In this document: positions 34,253 to 45,152 of the stretch, in pieces
Position numbering within the stretch: the stretch's first letter is position 1
Layout of the letters: each line of letters opens with the position of its first letter
DNA from: Ampelocalamus luodianensis
Taxonomy: Eukaryota; Streptophyta; Magnoliopsida; Poales; Poaceae
NCBI GenBank assembly: GCA_036346255.1
Contig: CM070633.1
Coordinates: 8,184,001 to 8,248,000 of the forward strand
Length of the DNA: 64,000 bases
Reading direction: 5' to 3'
Notes under the pieces: generated by a model
What the model was told of the DNA's origin: nothing
The model's input: only the letters and a program-made list of their open reading frames with translations
Databases searched by the model: none
Translations under genes and position numbers: made by a program

Positions 34253-35447
34253 TGTCTACGATTAGTGTCCACGCCACAGTCTACGACTAGTTGGTCGAAA
34301 TTATGAACATGACTCGATGAATAGTGATATGAAAGAACAGTACACGGCACTTGGAGCTACAATGCTCGAAGTGCTCGAAGTAAATAGTACTCAAGGTTTT
34401 TGACCACGGGTACTCGTAGCTACAGTACTCATGATGAACAATACTCGGAGCTACAGTGCTCATAGCTTTTGACAACTCGGTACAAATGGGTACGATCACG
34501 TGCAGTCGAAGCATTCTACGACCACGTCCAGCTACAACCACGTGCAGACGAAAGGGCTACGACCACCTGCGGTAATACCGCTCCTCAAAAGTGGTCAAAC
34601 CGTTTTTTACTGAACTTGCAGAAACGAGTGATTCGACAAACCCTCAACACCATTGCCAATTGTATCATCATCCTAAGATCATGAGCATATCCTCATGATA
34701 TCCACACTAGTATAAATACCCATGTACTCATTTCCTTTCACAACTCTTCACGAATTTATTAGAACCTTTGTTCCTGTTTAGCCAATTGACGAGGACTAAA
34801 TTCCTAATTATTTATTTCATACTTATGTGGTCGTAAACCTTGAGACTAACGACCCCTGTGGTCGTTAGAATTCCATAGGCTACTCTGCGAGTGACTTGGT
34901 CGGAGGGGACCTTGTACCCATTGCTCGACCAGGTAACTGCTCGAAAGGACTTTGAACTTGTATTTGGACTCGATTCCAACTATACTCCTTCCGTGTGAAG
35001 AATGGGACATGTGCTTTATTAACCCCAAACCACACGACGTTTACAACCCTGAGTCACTGATAATAACTATATCACAGTTATCTCGTCTCCTGCAAACACC
35101 AACTGGCGACCAGTTACTATCTCATGGACTGAAACTGCCTCACCGACCAGTCGCGTTACTTCCAAGAGGTGTTTTCTCCGGGAGTAACTGCCACCTCTTC
35201 GCTAGTTATTTAAAGATGGATGATGAACATCGAAGGGGACAAGGCAACTGGATTCATCTAGAAGACAATTGAAGTAGCTGCAATTAAGCAATACTCTCAG
35301 TGTACTTAGGGCTAATCTGTCGCCTTACTTAAGGCACTCCTGTAATAGCCAGTTTATTGCAATAAAGAGCAACCATATTTACCTCTAAGAACTCTTAACC
35401 ATTTTTCTCTTTTTATTTTCGTAAGATCGGTGACTCGATCGTCGACA
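34253..35447. repeat. LTR-like block, possible solo LTR
   Basis: The ends TGTCTACGAT and ATCGTCGACA form a near-perfect 10-bp inverted pair. Inside are many CGAC(C/T)A motifs, a TATA-like TATAAATACCC near 34712, and a 3' part with GTAAGATCGGTGACTCGATC typical of grass gypsy LTRs. No convincing 5-bp target duplication was seen (ATCAC before, CCAAT after). A solo LTR is likely; the exact ends are an inference. Confidence 0.5.
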
Positions 35448-35859
35448 CCAATCATGCTATCCAGAAATTTGTGAGGAAGTTCTCTACCCCTTTATTCTTG
35501 TGATTTCCTTGTGAGATTGCATAAGTGATCCTTCGAGGACGACCAATTTATGCTTCCAACTTCGTGCGTGGTTGTGTTGATTGGAAACTCAGAGTGTGGA
35601 TGGGGTGAATACTTGCTGCGGGTCCTTCTCAGCTTGTTGTTGGCTTCAAGGTTCGTCAGGTTGTACTAGTATCCCGGCTGCCTGTAGCCAGTTATCTTAA
35701 GAGTGTTGTTGGTTGGATTTTGGTGGTCTCCATCGGATCCTTCAGGTGGCACTAGTTACTCTTGCATCGCAAATCCTATGTCGTGAAGATCGGACAGCTC
35801 TGCATCACCTTATTTTTCATATTGTCCATAAAATCGCAGAAAATTCCTGCTGAAATCAA

Positions 35860-36571
35860 ACCTCTAAAATATTAGCAAACTTTCTGAGCCCAACATTCCC
35901 CAAGACCTGTACTGGATCCGGTACACAGCCCACTCTAATAGCGCATTGAACTGTACTCCAAAAGTCCAAATGTATCCAGCCAAAGGACAGGAAATAAACA
36001 CATGATCTACACTTCTACAGACTCATCTACTCCAGAAAACATACATTTTGATGATCCTTTCCACCCCATTTTCAATAAATTGTCCTTAGTTTGTATTCTG
36101 TTCTTCAATACTAACCATAGGATGACTTTTATGTTCGAAGGAAACTTGATTTTCTACATTTGACTATGTGTGAATTTTTTTATGAGCCTTAAGTTGCAGA
36201 TAAAAGGATTTCACAGAAAAATTCCCTTTTACATCAGGCATCCAGATGATCTTATCTGGCTCCACATTAAGGTTACCTCCGAACATTTCTCTTGAATTTC
36301 CTGCCAAACTTTCAAAATATCCCCCCACAGCATTCTCCTGAACCTCACTCTTCCGCCCATCTCTAAACACTTTCGCGACCGAAATCTCCTTACTAAAAGT
36401 AAGTCCATACAATCTTGGATACTGATTAGCAAACGACTTTGTGCCTAACAAAATATCCTCCCAAAATCTTGTTTTCTCTCCATTTCCTACATTCCAACTA
36501 CATAAAGCATAAAATTCGTCTTTGATCTCCATGATCCCTTTCCAAAAATGAGAGTCACCTGGTCTTTTCAA
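35860..36571 (-). pseudogene. LINE (L1-type) ORF2 3' fragment with reverse-transcriptase zinc-binding region
   Basis: The frame reads MKRPGDSHFWKGIMEIKDEF, CSWNVGNGEKTRFWEDIL, NQYPRLYGLTFSKEISVAKV and IIWMPDVKGNFSVKSFYLQL. This is the stretch after RT in plant L1-type non-LTR elements. A broken zinc-binding part follows at 36160-35880 with pieces like NRIQTKDNLLKMGW and DTFGLL. Stops and an altered Cys cluster show decay. The RT and endonuclease domains are absent, as expected for a 5'-truncated LINE. Confidence 0.75.
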
Positions 36572-37850
36572 ACTCTAAGTATCTTACAAGAAACAAAAAA
36601 AGATAAGCTTTTGCACTTGATGTTCAGGATTTTTTTTTATGTTAAATCTTATATCCTAACCAAAAGCTTTAGCACTTGTGCACCAAATTGTATTTTGGCA
36701 CTAAATATCCCCCAGTTTGGCGTACTTAGTGTGTGCAGCGTCCATGTGGGCGACTGGGAAAATGAGGAATTCTTTTGTCTTTCAGAATGCAGGATGGACG
36801 AATTACTTATGGTTATATGGGTTGTGTATGGAGAAAGATTGCGTATTTTCTGAGAAAACGGAAAACATTATGCCGGTTATCCCAAATTCAGAGAATGGAT
36901 CAATGCGTGTGCGCATCGTAGAGGCAAGCACTGGAGGTGCCGCGGCTTCCTCCACCGTGGTGCTCGCTGATGTGGTGGTAAACTCTGGAAAGTTGATTTG
37001 AAGAACCTGAAGAAACTAATGTCCTGAAGCACACTCAAATGCGATCTGTAAATTAAAGTTGAACTTGTCGAACTACTTCGGTGTCTACTTCTGTTCTTTT
37101 AGTTATACCTGTTGGAAAATTGGTTGATCCATTCTGTGTCTTTTTAGGCACTGCCTTATCATCTCTTCCTAATTTCTCATACATGCAACAGTAGCATTGT
37201 AATCCATGCACCACTTTTAATTACAAGATGCACATTACAACACGCTACGCTTTCCACTAAATAGATTGTACGTCAAATGAATAGAGAATCTGAAAGCAAA
37301 TGACAATGGGAGCTCATAAATATGTAGCCAGGCAGCGACAGCGGCAGCTATATTATATGGCTCGCCCTTTCCATGAAGGCATGCACCGAGGGGTGATTTA
37401 AATGCGGTCTTGAGCGCCTCACATGCAGCTGAGCAGAAGCTTCTACTCTCACCTCTCGCTGTCAGGAGCGTTGCCTAATGGCGTCGCATCGTGCTCATAC
37501 TCAGTGCAGATTACACATTACGCCGTTGCTGCTACAGGACACTAGTGCACTCGTAAATTCATTCGACCAGTAGTATATAAAGTAGTATAAATCAAATCTG
37601 ATCATTGATTTGTTAATGGTATAATAGACTTTTTATTGTATTTTTTTTCATGAAGGTGTTATCAACTTTTTCACTAGGGTTCAAAATATTCCTCCTGTGT
37701 CATGTGATTCTCACATAGACAATTACAATTCTAGTTTTTTTTAAAAAAAAATCTACTACTCATACTATCGGGTGTAGTATACCTAAATCCTAACTAATCT
37801 GATCCATTGAATAAAAATAATAAATAACCCGTATTAATTTTAGTGTACAG
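36572..37850. other. Intergenic region without recognisable genes
   Basis: A plus-strand open frame at 36717-37001 has no recognisable domain. The rest is AT-rich. The last 300 bp are the presumed upstream region of the GDSL gene. Confidence 0.45.
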
Positions 37851-37862
37851 TAAAAAAAGCTC

Positions 37863-37870
37863 TATATATA
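37863..37870 (+). promoter_or_regulatory. TATA box of the GDSL esterase gene
   Basis: TATATATA, in AGCTCTATATATATTTGG, lies about 125 bp upstream of the ATG at 37992, leaving a leader of roughly 90-100 bp. Confidence 0.55.
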
Positions 37871-37991
37871 TTTGGTACACATATAGGCGCCTAAACCTCG
37901 TCGGCGTCGCACACAAGCACCCAATCCATCTCACCAAACCAACTTGTTTTCTCTTGATCTGAAAGCGAACAGCGAGTGTGTAGATTGATCG

Positions 37992-39667
37992 ATGTCACTG
38001 CAGAAGTACTTGCCGTGGTTGATCTTCTTGATGCATTCCTTGCTGCGCGGCGGCGGGGTGGCGGCGGCCGGGAAGGTGCCGGCGATCATCGTGTTCGGGG
38101 ACTCGTCGGTGGACACGGGCAACAACAACTTCATCCCGACCATCGCGCGGAGCAACTTCTGGCCGTACGGGAGCGACTACGCCGACGGCCTCCCCACCGG
38201 CCGCTTCTCCAACGGCCGCCTCGCCACCGACTTCATCTCCGAGGCGTTCGGCCTGCCGCCCACCATCCCGGCCTACCTCGACACCAACATCACCATTGAC
38301 CAGCTCGCCACCGGCGTATCCTTCGCCTCTGCCGCCACCGGCCTCGACAACGCCACCGCCGGAGTCCTAGTACGTGATCCTTTCCAAAAAGCATCATTCG
38401 TTTCTAAACGTCAACCACTGATATGCATACTTACGCTCTGCATGCATGCAGTCGGTGATTACGATCGGCGAGCAGCTGGAGTACTTCAAGGAGTACAAGG
38501 AGAGGCTGAAGATCGCCAAGGGCGAGGCGAAAGCCAACGAGATCATCGGCGAGGCGCTCTACATCTGGAGCATCGGCACCAACGACTTCATCGAGAACTA
38601 CTACAACCTGCTGGAGCGGCGGCTGCAGTACACGGCGCCGGAGTACGAGGCGTACCTGCTGGGGCTCGCCGAGGCGGCCATCCGCGACGTGCACGCACTC
38701 GGCGGCCGCAAGATGGACTTCACCGGGCTGACGCCGATGGGGTGCCTCCCCGCCGAGCGCATCGGCAACCGCGACGACCCCGGGGAGTGCAACGAGGAGT
38801 ACAACGCCGTCGCCCAGAGCTTCAACGCCAAGCTGCAGGACCTCGCCGCCAAGCTCAACAAGGAGCTCGACGGCCTGCAGCTCGTCTACGCCGAAACCTA
38901 CAAGCTCCTCGACGCCGTCGTCAGCAAGCCGGCCGACTACGGTGAGCATGCGTGCAGCACTAGCTACTCCATTAACAACTCGAGCAAGCTACTAAGCTCG
39001 CTCCACGAGACACACATGCAGCGGAGTAGCTAGGATGCATTCATGTCGTTGCTTTGATTAATAGTACCAATTCACTGCGAAGAGAAGCATCGGGCGCCAC
39101 ATGCCTTGTCTTGGCAGCATACATGCAGCTGCTCTTGAAGTACGACGCAGTGCACTCATTAACTTTGCTACTTCTGTTCCCTTTTTGTGCCCCTTCTTGT
39201 TAAAAGAAAAGGGCTTTTTGTCGCCGTAAACACTACCTCAAACCAGCGGCGAATCGACTAGGAATCATCGTACATGTCAATATACGCCCGTTTCGTACTC
39301 TCGGAAGTATCTCGGAAGTATGTACTTCCACTTTCAATATATCACTTAAACACATATATTATACTTCTTTATCATTTTTAATATACTTAAAAACAAATTA
39401 TAAGATACTTAAATGCGATTTAATTGAAAAATTTTTCATTGGAGCCCTTTGTTTTTTGCTATATACCCTTTTTCATACATAAAAGAAGTATATACACAAA
39501 TTTTGCTGTAAAAGTGGAATTTAATGAAATTTTTCATGAAACTCACTTTAGAGTATCTTATAATCATTATTAGAGTATGCTCAAATAGATAAAAAAGGTA
39601 TCATCATACGATTTAAGTAGTATATGAAAGGTGGGAGTACGTACTCCCAGGAGTACCATACCATTTT

Positions 39668-39705
<38 letters not shown>

Positions 39706-40004
39706 CAAAGAAATGATACCAAACAATTAACTAGGAACACATGAATGTTGTGTAAACTGTGAAGAGATTATTTTTATTTCTCCAATTTTTTCCTTCTTTT
39801 TGATGGGCAGGTTTTGAGAATGCAGTGCAAGGGTGCTGTGGGACAGGGATCTTCGAGGCCGGTTATTTCTGCAGCTTGAGCACCTCATTGTTGTGTGGAA
39901 ATGCCAACAAGTATGTGTTCTTCGACGCAATCCATCCAACGGAGAGGATGTACAAGATCCTTGCGGATACAGTCATGAACACCACGCTGCATGTGTTCCT
40001 GTGA
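37992..40004 (+). CDS. GDSL esterase/lipase, three exons
   Basis: Exons 37992-38369, 38452-38941 and 39811-40004 (GT-AG introns of 82 and 869 bp) join in frame to a 353-residue protein, the usual length for plant GDSL esterases/lipases. These are SGNH hydrolases that cleave acyl esters and are usually secreted or endomembrane proteins. An N-terminal hydrophobic segment (LPWLIFLMHSLL, then VAAAG) fits a signal peptide. Block I VFGDSSVDTGNNN carries the nucleophile Ser, GVSFASAATGLDN is block II with its Gly, SIGTNDFIENYY has the block III Asn, and FFDAIHPTERMY holds the Asp-x-x-His pair of block V. PMGCLPAER is a further family motif. The ATG is the first in a long open exon and directly precedes the signal peptide. 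All catalytic residues are present, so the gene appears intact. Intron 2 contains a MITE. The substrate cannot be told from sequence. Confidence 0.93.
39309..39650. mobile_element. MITE in intron 2 of the GDSL gene
   Basis: Ends of about 36 bp are inverted repeats: GTACTTCCACTTTCAATATA at the left and its counterpart in TATATGAAAGGTGGGAGTAC at the right. The body is about 270 bp and AT-rich. No transposase is encoded. The superfamily is not certain. Confidence 0.7.
39671..39703. repeat. (TA)n microsatellite in intron 2 of the GDSL gene
   Basis: A perfect TA run of about 33 bp, just right of the MITE. Confidence 0.9.
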
Positions 40005-40027
40005 GAACTAGTTTTGTTAATTGAGCA

Positions 40028-40029
<2 letters not shown>

Positions 40030-40060
<31 letters not shown>
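40030..40060. repeat. (AT)n microsatellite in the GDSL 3' UTR region
   Basis: A perfect run of about 31 bp, starting 26 bp after the stop codon. Confidence 0.9.
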
Positions 40061-40062
<2 letters not shown>

Positions 40063-40739
40063 ATGGGTGATTATGTAACTATGTATGTATATGCAGTACG
40101 TATGACAGACATCATGTTACTCTTGAGAGAGCATGTACATATATGATTATTGCAGACACTACATGGATTGTAAATCTAATCTTGTCAGTTTCGCGATCTG
40201 CATGATTCAGGTACCACACCTCTTAATTGCAAAAGTTTCCTTTGTCTATCCGTCGTTTTTCTGCATTATTGTACCGCTGTCTGACGGACCTTGCACCGGA
40301 CATAGGACATTAGGACAATGAACCTTGCCAGGAATAGTTGTACTTGCTCTGCTCACAGATTAAGGAATTAAAACAAGAGAATATACTGTATCAAAACCAA
40401 CACAAATCGTTTAAGTTAAACGGAAGAACAAGGGTTAAAAATGCAACTCATTTGAAATTACTGTGAATCTACGAAGGCGTCAGCTTATGGCAATTGGCAT
40501 GTAGGCATTTTTTTCCGGAGAAAAATGAAATTCTGTAGCACCAAAAATCACCGCTTTTTGTTATATACCACGCGAAGAATCCGGTGCACTGTTGATAGCA
40601 CCGAACTTTGACAATTACATCGTGAACCTGTAATGTCTCTTCGCTCGCATTCAGTCTGAGATTAGAAAGTTGCGGCGGTCTATAGGCACATGTGTGTCTT
40701 TTGACATGGCAGGGCTTATTTATGTCAAGTAAAGCCTAA

Positions 40740-41244
40740 GGACACTAGCAGTGGGTTGATACTAAACCTTGATACCGGAGGAGAAAGAGTGATTCCGTGG
40801 GATTTTAGAAACAACCATCCCAGTGGTTTGGTACTAAACCTTGGTACCGGAGGGGCTTTATATTTTTTTGAGATAATTCATTATTTGCCACTGCAATCGA
40901 GTGAATTTCAGGATTTGCCACTGTATGTGAGTATGACGTGTGGGTCCTGAACCCACACGTCATACTCACAATAGTGGTAAATCTTAAATTACACACGAAA
41001 GTACAGTGGCAAATAATTGAACCTCCCATTTTTTTATATAGATCTCTTTTCTCTGGAGAGAGGGATGGCCACAAAACAGTATCAAGTCCTTGCCATACAC
41101 CATTTGTTACTAGTATTTTCTTGATTTCCTAAAAAGGTTTTATACTTACATGAGTATCAAGCTCGTTGGCTCCCTCTATACCTCACAAAAAATCTGATGT
41201 GGCATAGCTATAGTATCAAGCACAAATGGCTACTGAGAGTGCTC
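40740..41244. mobile_element. Tourist/PIF-Harbinger-like MITE with TAA target duplication
   Basis: GGACACTAGCAGTGGG at the left and its inverted counterpart (GAGCACTCTCAGTAGCC on the other strand) at the right are flanked by TAA on both sides (40737-40739, 41245-41247). The left part has a diverged internal direct repeat (TACTAAACCTTGATACCGG and TACTAAACCTTGGTACCGG). A second, palindromic element lies inside it. Confidence 0.55.
40877..41022. mobile_element. Fold-back MITE nested in the 40740-41244 element
   Basis: The ends ATTATTTGCCACTG and CAGTGGCAAATAAT are inverted repeats. At the centre, GTGAGTATGACGTGTGGGT and its exact complement sit around CCTGA (40927-40969). The whole could fold into one long hairpin. 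Confidence 0.75.
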
Positions 41245-41381
41245 TAAGTAAGACATGTTTACTCACTCTGTTTAACTGCTGATTGGTACGAAGTACTATT
41301 ACACTTTAATCACCGTAGAAAAATAAGAGTACTGTTACTTTTTTTTACTTTCAAGGTATTCAAAATGCAACTTTTATCATT

Positions 41382-41458
41382 TGCTTTCCGAATGAAATGT
41401 TGGTAAAAATAAATAAAAGATGCTTTCCGAATGAAATGTTGGTAAAAATAAATAAAAG
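41382..41458. repeat. 39-bp perfect tandem duplication
   Basis: A unit starting TGCTTTCCGAATGAAATGTT at 41382 repeats at 41421 without change over at least 38 bp. Confidence 0.95.
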
Positions 41459-41533
41459 TACAATACTAAGGAATGGATTTGAGTGAGAAATGTACAAGTG
41501 TCATTGTCATATGGCAAACCTAGATACTTCTTT

Positions 41534-41724
41534 ATATTCCTTCCATTCGAAAATAGATGTTATATATCCTTGTTCACAAATATTCGTTTTACATTTCCGA
41601 GAAATTGTATTACAGACAGATAGTAATTTTATTTGTGAACATAGGGATTAAATTTGTGGACACAGTTTAAAAAGTTTGGTTGTGCATCTACCATAACATC
41701 ACTTTTTTCTGAGGGAGCAGCAAA
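41534..41724. mobile_element. Stowaway-like MITE
   Basis: ATTCCTTCCATTCGAAAATA at the left and TTTTTTCTGAGGGAGCAG at the right match the CTCCCTCCGT.../...ACGGAGGGAG pattern of Stowaway elements with drift. Further inside, GATGTTATAT and CATAACATC pair. Confidence 0.55.
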
Positions 41725-42409
41725 GTTTCAGAGGTTACGGTCTCCACGCGTATCTTCTAATAAAAGAAAATTTGGGGATTTACCACTATAAATAAGTGTA
41801 TTTGAGGATTTACCTATCGATATCGATGGGTAAATTCTCAAATGCATATATCTCATAACGGTACACTCTCGAATCCCAGGCAACGAAGTACTCCATTCCT
41901 TGTAAAGAGATGACAGCAGCTGTTTTATACTTGCTGCACTGTTGCAAGTACAAAAGCAAAGCAAAGGAAACAGCTATTGTTTGGACAGAAGTCTTGATCC
42001 ATAACTGTCTCTCTGCCGAAGCTTGACAGGTAGGAAGACCTAACCAACGATTTCAGGCATGCATTGAAGAGCCGCCTCTCCAATTCAATTCAAGTGGAAT
42101 CCAGTGTACCAAGAAAAAGACTTTGATAGCTCCCTCGCCAAAAAAGACTTTGATAGCTAAGTTGTACCGCTTTTCTTGTATGTATTATGTTTCTTTACTC
42201 AAAACGCAAGTGGAAGCTACTAATATCGAAATCGAAAAGTATCACATATCCAAGGGGTCTGAAGAGAGAGGGAAGCAAATATAGTCATAAAACTGTACCA
42301 GTCACTGTTTGGTAAAACAAATTCTACATGATTTAGCCTGTCCCAGGACACCAGAAATCAAACCAGCTTCCATAAAATTTCATTATACAAATGCTGTAAC
42401 TTAATATTC
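41725..42409. other. Intergenic stretch between MITE and SWIB gene
   Basis: No coding signal. It includes a small direct repeat (AAAAAGACTTTGATAGCT, twice near 42115-42160) and the presumed 3' UTR of the SWIB gene. Confidence 0.45.
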
Positions 42410-43832
42410 TTACGACTTTGAAACTTTTGGGAAATGCAGCTTGACAAGCGGTGGAAGTTCAGAAAGCTCCACCTTGGACCTGCCCAGCAACACAGTCTTC
42501 AGCTTGTCATCACAGTTTACAATGTTCCTATTCGTTGGGTCCTGAAAAGCAGGATAATTACAAGTAAACAACTTGAAACAATCACATATGGATATTTCTC
42601 AATGCCAATGAGGTTTCAAATTGAGAAGCACTTCACTGACATTCAATTAATTTCGTTCATATTCAATTAGACTCTTAAGTAGGTAACTATGTGATTCAAT
42701 ATATAACAATAATACAGCATGCCAAAAGTTTTCCTTCATTAATAATTTTCAAACAGCGGTACATTCAGTAACAAAGAAAATGATTTGGTGTGTGGGCAGC
42801 ATTACATCTCAGTCCTATTCAATATCATGTCCTCGAGGCATTTCTGCATATAAACAGGTCTAAACGGTGATCCACATGGTACCATAACTACTTTGCTTCG
42901 CTCTAAATTAAATCAAAGTGGTGATAATTATGGTGCCGCTCTATTATTAATTTACTACATAACCAAATGGACGATCTGGAAAGAGACAGAATGTCATGTT
43001 CTTTGTCTTGGATATCCAGTCAAGTAAACAGGAGCTTCTGCTAAGACCTCAACGAGAACAATGGACATGTGGCCAAGGATGTCCAGAGGAAGCAATATCA
43101 CGAAAAAACAAATTCTCCAACACTGAGGTATGTCCCTCAATTCATACCATTTCCCAAATTGATATGGTTATGGTTCTCATCCAAAAAAAAAAAAAGTTCC
43201 AATCGTTGTCTGAACTTTGAAGTGGTACACATGAAGATATTAACAACATTCTTTCATGCGGCATTGATCCTAGATCGAAATATGTGAATTTCACTACAAG
43301 ATAACAGCGCCAGATACTTTTTTTGGATAGTTAAAAAGTCCAGTTATTGTCCAGGTAAATACTCCAAATGTGTGAAATTTTCGTCATCGCAAACAAGATC
43401 TTAGTCAGCCCAAGCAGCCATTTTCATGTTTTACTATGGACATCTCAACTTCAGGTACAAAAGTAGCAGACGCGTTAGACAAGACAAACCTAGAGCGCGT
43501 CAGGTTGTTTTTTTTTTTTTCCCAATCGAAATCTCGATTGGAGAATAGTGAAATTTGACGAGCTACCAAATCCTGCCATAATAATAAGCTCAACTAATTC
43601 CGAGCGCCAACCAATGTGATTAATTTCGTAGGCAAACAAAACAGGTGGAGCTGTCTACTATGTACCTGGAGGTTGTTGTTCTTGATGTGTGACCAGACGC
43701 GGAGGAAGAAGGAGAGGTGGGACATCTGGGACCGACCCCCGCGAACTCCCGCAGCGCCGTCGGCAGGTTCACCAGGTCCACCAGCGCCGACGCCTTCTTC
43801 GGGCACTCAGCCGCCGCCCGTCGCAGCACCAT
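42410..43832 (-). CDS. Small SWIB/MDM2-domain protein, two exons, with an apparent 1-bp frameshift
   Basis: Exon 1 (43832-43666) encodes MVLRRAAAECPKKASALVDL, VNLPTALREFAG and then RSQMSHLSFFLRVWSHIKNN NLQ. After a 1124-bp intron, exon 2 (42541-42410) gives DPTNRNIVNCDDKLKTVLLG, RSKVELSELPPLVKLHFPKV, SKS and TAA. The order F-x-R-VWSHIK-NNLQ-DPTNRN...CDDKLK is the SWIB domain found in chromatin-remodelling subunits and in short plant SWIB proteins of about 100 residues; a nuclear or organellar DNA-associated role is typical. The two halves of exon 1 are in different frames. A run of five C on the plus strand (43736-43740) would need six to keep one frame (giving LREFAGGRSQM). This is either a real null allele or a homopolymer sequencing error. 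Splice sites are otherwise good. Confidence 0.75.
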
Positions 43833-45152
43833 CTCTGTCTCTCCCTTTCCCTCTGCGCCAGATGCTTCAGTTGTTGGAAGGGGGAAACGAGAGAGAAAGA
43901 GAGAGGGAAGGTGGAGACGACGGCGAGGAGGCGACGAAGCAAGGATGGCCGGCGGGCAGCCGAGGATATACGGGATAGCGGCAGCGAGGTAGCGGAGGCA
44001 AGGACGGGCGGGGGCGGCGCGCCGGCCAGTGGGGGAAGGAAGAGGGCTGCACGACGGGGCGGCGGCGATGTGCGCAAGCGAGCGAGGGTTCAAGATACCT
44101 CCTACACTCCCAACGGCTGGATCACGAGTAACAATGGATCGAACGGTCCCGACTAATTAAGAAATAGATCTCAACTTATTTATTTTTGGAATCAGCAGTA
44201 CGTGTCACCTTAAAACTGAAGTTAAGATGTAGGTGAAGTTCAAAAAAAAAAAAAGTTAATACGTAGGTTAGGAGTTCAATTTTGAGCATTCGTAGCAGAA
44301 GATTAAATAAGATGTTTTGCTAGATAACATTGCAATCGTCTTGAACTAACTACTGTACCTTCCTGAACACGTGAAATTATGCACGACAACATTATCACCT
44401 TGTTCGTCCAAAACTAACCGGTGCATGGAGATTTGACGCGAGAAATCAATGGAAATGCACAGATTACCCCAAATTAGGACATGTAAAATGGGCACAAAAT
44501 TATGTTTGGATGCGAAATTATGATGGATGTGCACCTTAGGTAGCACTGATTTCTAATGTATACACTCTTCCACATTTCTGAATGAAATCTACCCCCCCCC
44601 CCGCCCCCCCACCAAAACCAAAAAAAGAAAAGGAAAAAACTAAGTATGCACGAACAAGATAATTTAACCACGAAAGAATAAATTTGCCTAGAGTTAATTG
44701 GATATGATACACAGCGAATTCTGGACCTCGAATAATTTCCTAACCAATGAACCTTTGGAAACCTGAACTACAAATGCTCCCTGCTCCATTGCCATATTCT
44801 ACCACTGACAGGCGAGGGTTCACAGCAATCCCCACAATACATGATCAATAATTATGAACGCAAATTATACAGCAATCCCCACAATACATGATCAATAATT
44901 ATGAACGCAAATTATACAGCAATAAACGTAAAACGTTTTGTTCACAATCTCAGTGGATTACCATCCGTCCTTGCTAGGTTACCAGCTTACCGCATTCGAA
45001 TTTAGCGAGCGGTAACCAACTTAACATCACCAAGAGCTTCACAACAAATTTATTACGGTACATTTGCTTTATATCTAAGCGCACTGACATGTAGTGCTAG
45101 ACTGCCAATGTACTCAACTATAGCTAATTGAGCATCCAGACCTCAGCCAGAA
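43833..45152. other. Divergent/terminal spacer between SWIB and SDR genes
   Basis: The first 270 bp are GC-rich and purine-skewed (GAGAGA-rich) and probably hold the SWIB 5' UTR and promoter. The remainder is AT-rich, with a C-run at about 44592-44610 and a 47-bp tandem repeat. No gene is visible. 45000-45152 is the presumed 3' UTR of the SDR gene. Confidence 0.45.
44823..44923. repeat. 47-bp perfect tandem repeat, two copies plus a stub
   Basis: A unit beginning CAGCAATCCCCACAATACAT starts at 44823 and 44870 with no differences. A third partial copy (CAGCAAT) follows at 44917. Confidence 0.95.

Noticed and set aside
36717..37001. Plus-strand 94-codon gene
   Set aside because: There is no domain, promoter or splice evidence, and the sequence is next to LINE debris.
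37976..38299. Arg/His-rich plus-strand frame overlapping GDSL exon 1
   Set aside because: It is a frame shadow of the GDSL exon.
38431..38949. Minus-strand 172-codon open frame
   Set aside because: It is antisense to GDSL exon 2 and reflects codon bias of that exon.
43620..44093. 157-codon minus-strand frame starting MNPRSLAHIAAAPS as the SWIB protein start
   Set aside because: It only reaches the SWIB N-terminus in the frame before the C-run and reads through 5' UTR sequence; family length favours the ATG at 43832.
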